Assembly (NCBI RefSeq): GCF_035994945.1
Contig: NZ_CP108677.1
Coordinates: 3,038,001 to 3,102,000, forward strand
Source of the DNA: Streptomyces sp. NBC_01216
GTDB lineage: Bacteria; Actinomycetota; Actinomycetes; Streptomycetales; Streptomycetaceae
Direction of reading: 5' to 3'
DNA length: 64,000 nt
Shown piece after piece: positions 62,868 through 64,000 of this stretch. The notes beneath the pieces are model-generated. The model did no database searches. It was not told where the DNA came from and saw nothing but the letters and a program-made list of their open reading frames with translations. Each line of letters begins with the position of its first letter. The first letter of the stretch is position 1. Made by a program: the position numbers and the translations under genes.

Positions 62868-63545
62868 ATGACCGCCGAAGAACAGCACGCGCACGACCAC
62901 GAGCTGCTCCAGCGCTGGACCTCGACCCTGCGCGCGGCGCGCGCGGGCCGTACGGGGCCGGACCCCGCGCCGTACGGCCGGAACCTGCTGGCCCGCTGGT
63001 CCGAGCCGCAACGCCGCTACCACACGGTGGACCACCTGCGGGCGGTCCTGAACCGGATCGACGAACTGGCCGATCTCGGTGGAGAGGGAGGGGAGCTGGA
63101 GCTCGTCCGGCTGGCCGCCTGGTTCCACGACGCGGTCTACCGGCCGGACCGCTCGGAGAACGAGGAACGCTCGGCCGCACTGGCCGAAAAGGCCCTGACG
63201 GAGGCCGGCCTGACGGTGCACGAGGTGGCCGAGGTGGCCCGGCTGGTCCGCCTGACGGCCATCCACGACCCGGCGGAGGGCGACCTCAACGGCGAGACCC
63301 TGTGCGACGCGGACCTGGCGATCCTGGCGAGCGACCCCGAGACCTACGCGAGGTACACGGCGGCGGTCCGCGAGGAGTACGCCTTCGTCCCGGCGGACGC
63401 CTTCCGCGAAGGCCGCGCGGCGGTCCTGCGTCATCTCCTGGCGCTCCCCCGCCTGTTCCGCACCCCGTACGGGGCGGCGGCCTGGGAGTCCGCGGCGCGC
63501 GGCAACATGGAGCGCGAGCTGAGGGATCTCACCACGGGGCCCTGA
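62868..63545 (+). CDS. HD-domain (predicted metal-dependent phosphohydrolase) protein
   Basis: A 225-residue protein. The helical core contains RRYHTVDHLRAVLNRIDEL and AAWFHDAVYRPDRSENEERS, giving H..HD with the catalytic metal ligands, plus a final Asp in CDADLAILAS. This layout matches HD proteins annotated as predicted metal-dependent HD-superfamily phosphohydrolases (SCO-type). Substrate may be a nucleotide or phosphate ester. CAGAAT lies six bases before the ATG, indicating a leaderless transcript. A fragment of an MFS gene follows 20 bases after its stop. Confidence 0.87.
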   Translation: MTAEEQHAHDHELLQRWTSTLRAARAGRTGPDPAPYGRNLLARWSEPQRRYHTVDHLRAVLNRIDELADLGGEGGELELVRLAAWFHDAVYRPDRSENEERSAALAEKALTEAGLTVHEVAEVARLVRLTAIHDPAEGDLNGETLCDADLAILASDPETYARYTAAVREEYAFVPADAFREGRAAVLRHLLALPRLFRTPYGAAAWESAARGNMERELRDLTTGP

Positions 63546-63564
63546 GGACGGCCGAGCCGCTGGA

Positions 63565-64000
63565 CGGTTTCCCCGGCTGCCCCGCAACACGACCCTCGTC
63601 ACCCTGATCGGCGTCTTCCGTCTCGGCCAGGTGGCCGGCGCGCTCGCGCCGAACCACACGGTCCTCTTCGCCTCCCGCGTGGTGAGCGCGCTCGCCTGCG
63701 CCGGCTTCTGGGCGGTCGGTGCCGCCGTCGCCATCGCGCTCGTCGGTGTCGTCACCCGTGTCCCGCACATTCCGGCACCCGGGACCCGCCCCGTCCTCCG
63801 CCGCGAACGGGTCATCTACCGCGACCGCCAGGTGCTGCTGTCGGTCCTCGTGACCGCGCTCGCCGCGGGGGGCGCGTTCTGCGCCTTCTCCTACCTCGCC
63901 CCGCTCCTCACCGACGTCTCCGGCCTCGACGCGGGCTGGGTCTCCGGTGTCCTGGCCCTCTTCGGCGTCGGCGCGCTGACCGGTACGTACCTCGGCGGCC
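63565..64000 (+). pseudogene. decayed drug-efflux-type MFS transporter, truncated and internally deleted
   Basis: A continuous frame runs to the window edge without a start codon. It opens in the loop before TM3 (RFPRLPRNTTLVTLIGVFRL, GQVAGALAPNHTVLFASRVV), then SALACAGFWAVGAAVAIA joins directly to LVGVVTRVPHIPAP at about 63739, and continues with LSVLVTALAAGGAFCAFSYL and WVSGVLALFGVGALTGTYLG. A normal CmlR/LmrB-type MFS has about 55-60 further residues between those two segments and about 60 residues and a start before the first. So both the N-terminus and a central piece appear lost. It is fairly recent, as the frame stays open. The right end lies outside the window. Confidence 0.72.

Overview
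The window is a 64 kb piece of a very high-GC actinobacterial chromosome, almost certainly Streptomyces. The signs are extreme GC at third codon positions, many GTG starts with GGAGG-type ribosome binding sites, a SARP regulator, a futalosine menaquinone pair (mqnB-mqnA), DUF3027, DUF2771 and DUF2530 proteins, and a core gene order (pdxH next to citrate synthase, serC, mqnBA) typical of the conserved chromosome. I see no rRNA, tRNA, CRISPR array, prophage or intact insertion sequence.

Layout. (1) 1-2.8 kb: a divergent transaldolase (cut by the window edge) and a HAD phosphatase face a SARP activator across an AT-richer 339-base gap. This looks like the edge of a specialised-metabolite locus lying to the left. 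(2) 2.9-7.2 kb: an alpha/beta hydrolase with an Asp nucleophile, pdxH, a citrate synthase paralogue and an IPNS-like 2-oxoglutarate oxygenase behind a 24-codon leader peptide. (3) 7.2-17.4 kb: one tightly coupled eight-gene minus-strand operon (TIGR03084 protein, AtuA, carboxyltransferase, biotin carboxylase, acyl-CoA dehydrogenase, acyl-CoA ligase, enoyl-CoA hydratase, TetR) for acyl-CoA or isoprenoid-acid catabolism, with a candidate TetR operator upstream. (4) 17.5-32.5 kb: transporters, LysR and MarR regulators, a fused FAD/Fe-S oxidoreductase, serC, a secreted propeller protein, an SGNH hydrolase, an aldo/keto reductase, an RNA cyclic phosphodiesterase and a GNAT enzyme.

(5) 32.6-47.3 kb: a purine permease, a large P-type ATPase, a 1050-residue sacsin/Hsp90-type ATPase protein, DUF3027, an MFS protein, DUF2771 lipoprotein, mqnB-mqnA and a cold-shock protein. 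(6) 47.5-58.5 kb: a HAD phosphatase, a membrane protein with a disordered linker, three helicase-type proteins in a row (helicase-associated, XPB-like, HelD-like), an APH-type kinase and CutC. (7) 58.5-64 kb: a copper P1B-ATPase preceded by three CsoR-type operators, a remarkable serine-every-third-residue repeat protein, a LysE exporter with DUF2087, an HD-domain protein, and a decayed MFS gene at the right edge.

Patterns that run through the window: many plus- and minus-strand genes have a TANNNT-like box 6-7 bases before the start codon, the signature of leaderless mRNAs. A family of intergenic palindromes built on CGGGTGGCCTTCGGCCG occurs five times and often sits between convergent genes. 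Strong hairpin terminators separate most convergent pairs. The least explained items are the serine-triplet protein (61.3 kb), the palindrome family, the leader peptide (7.2 kb) and the DasR-like site in front of cutC.
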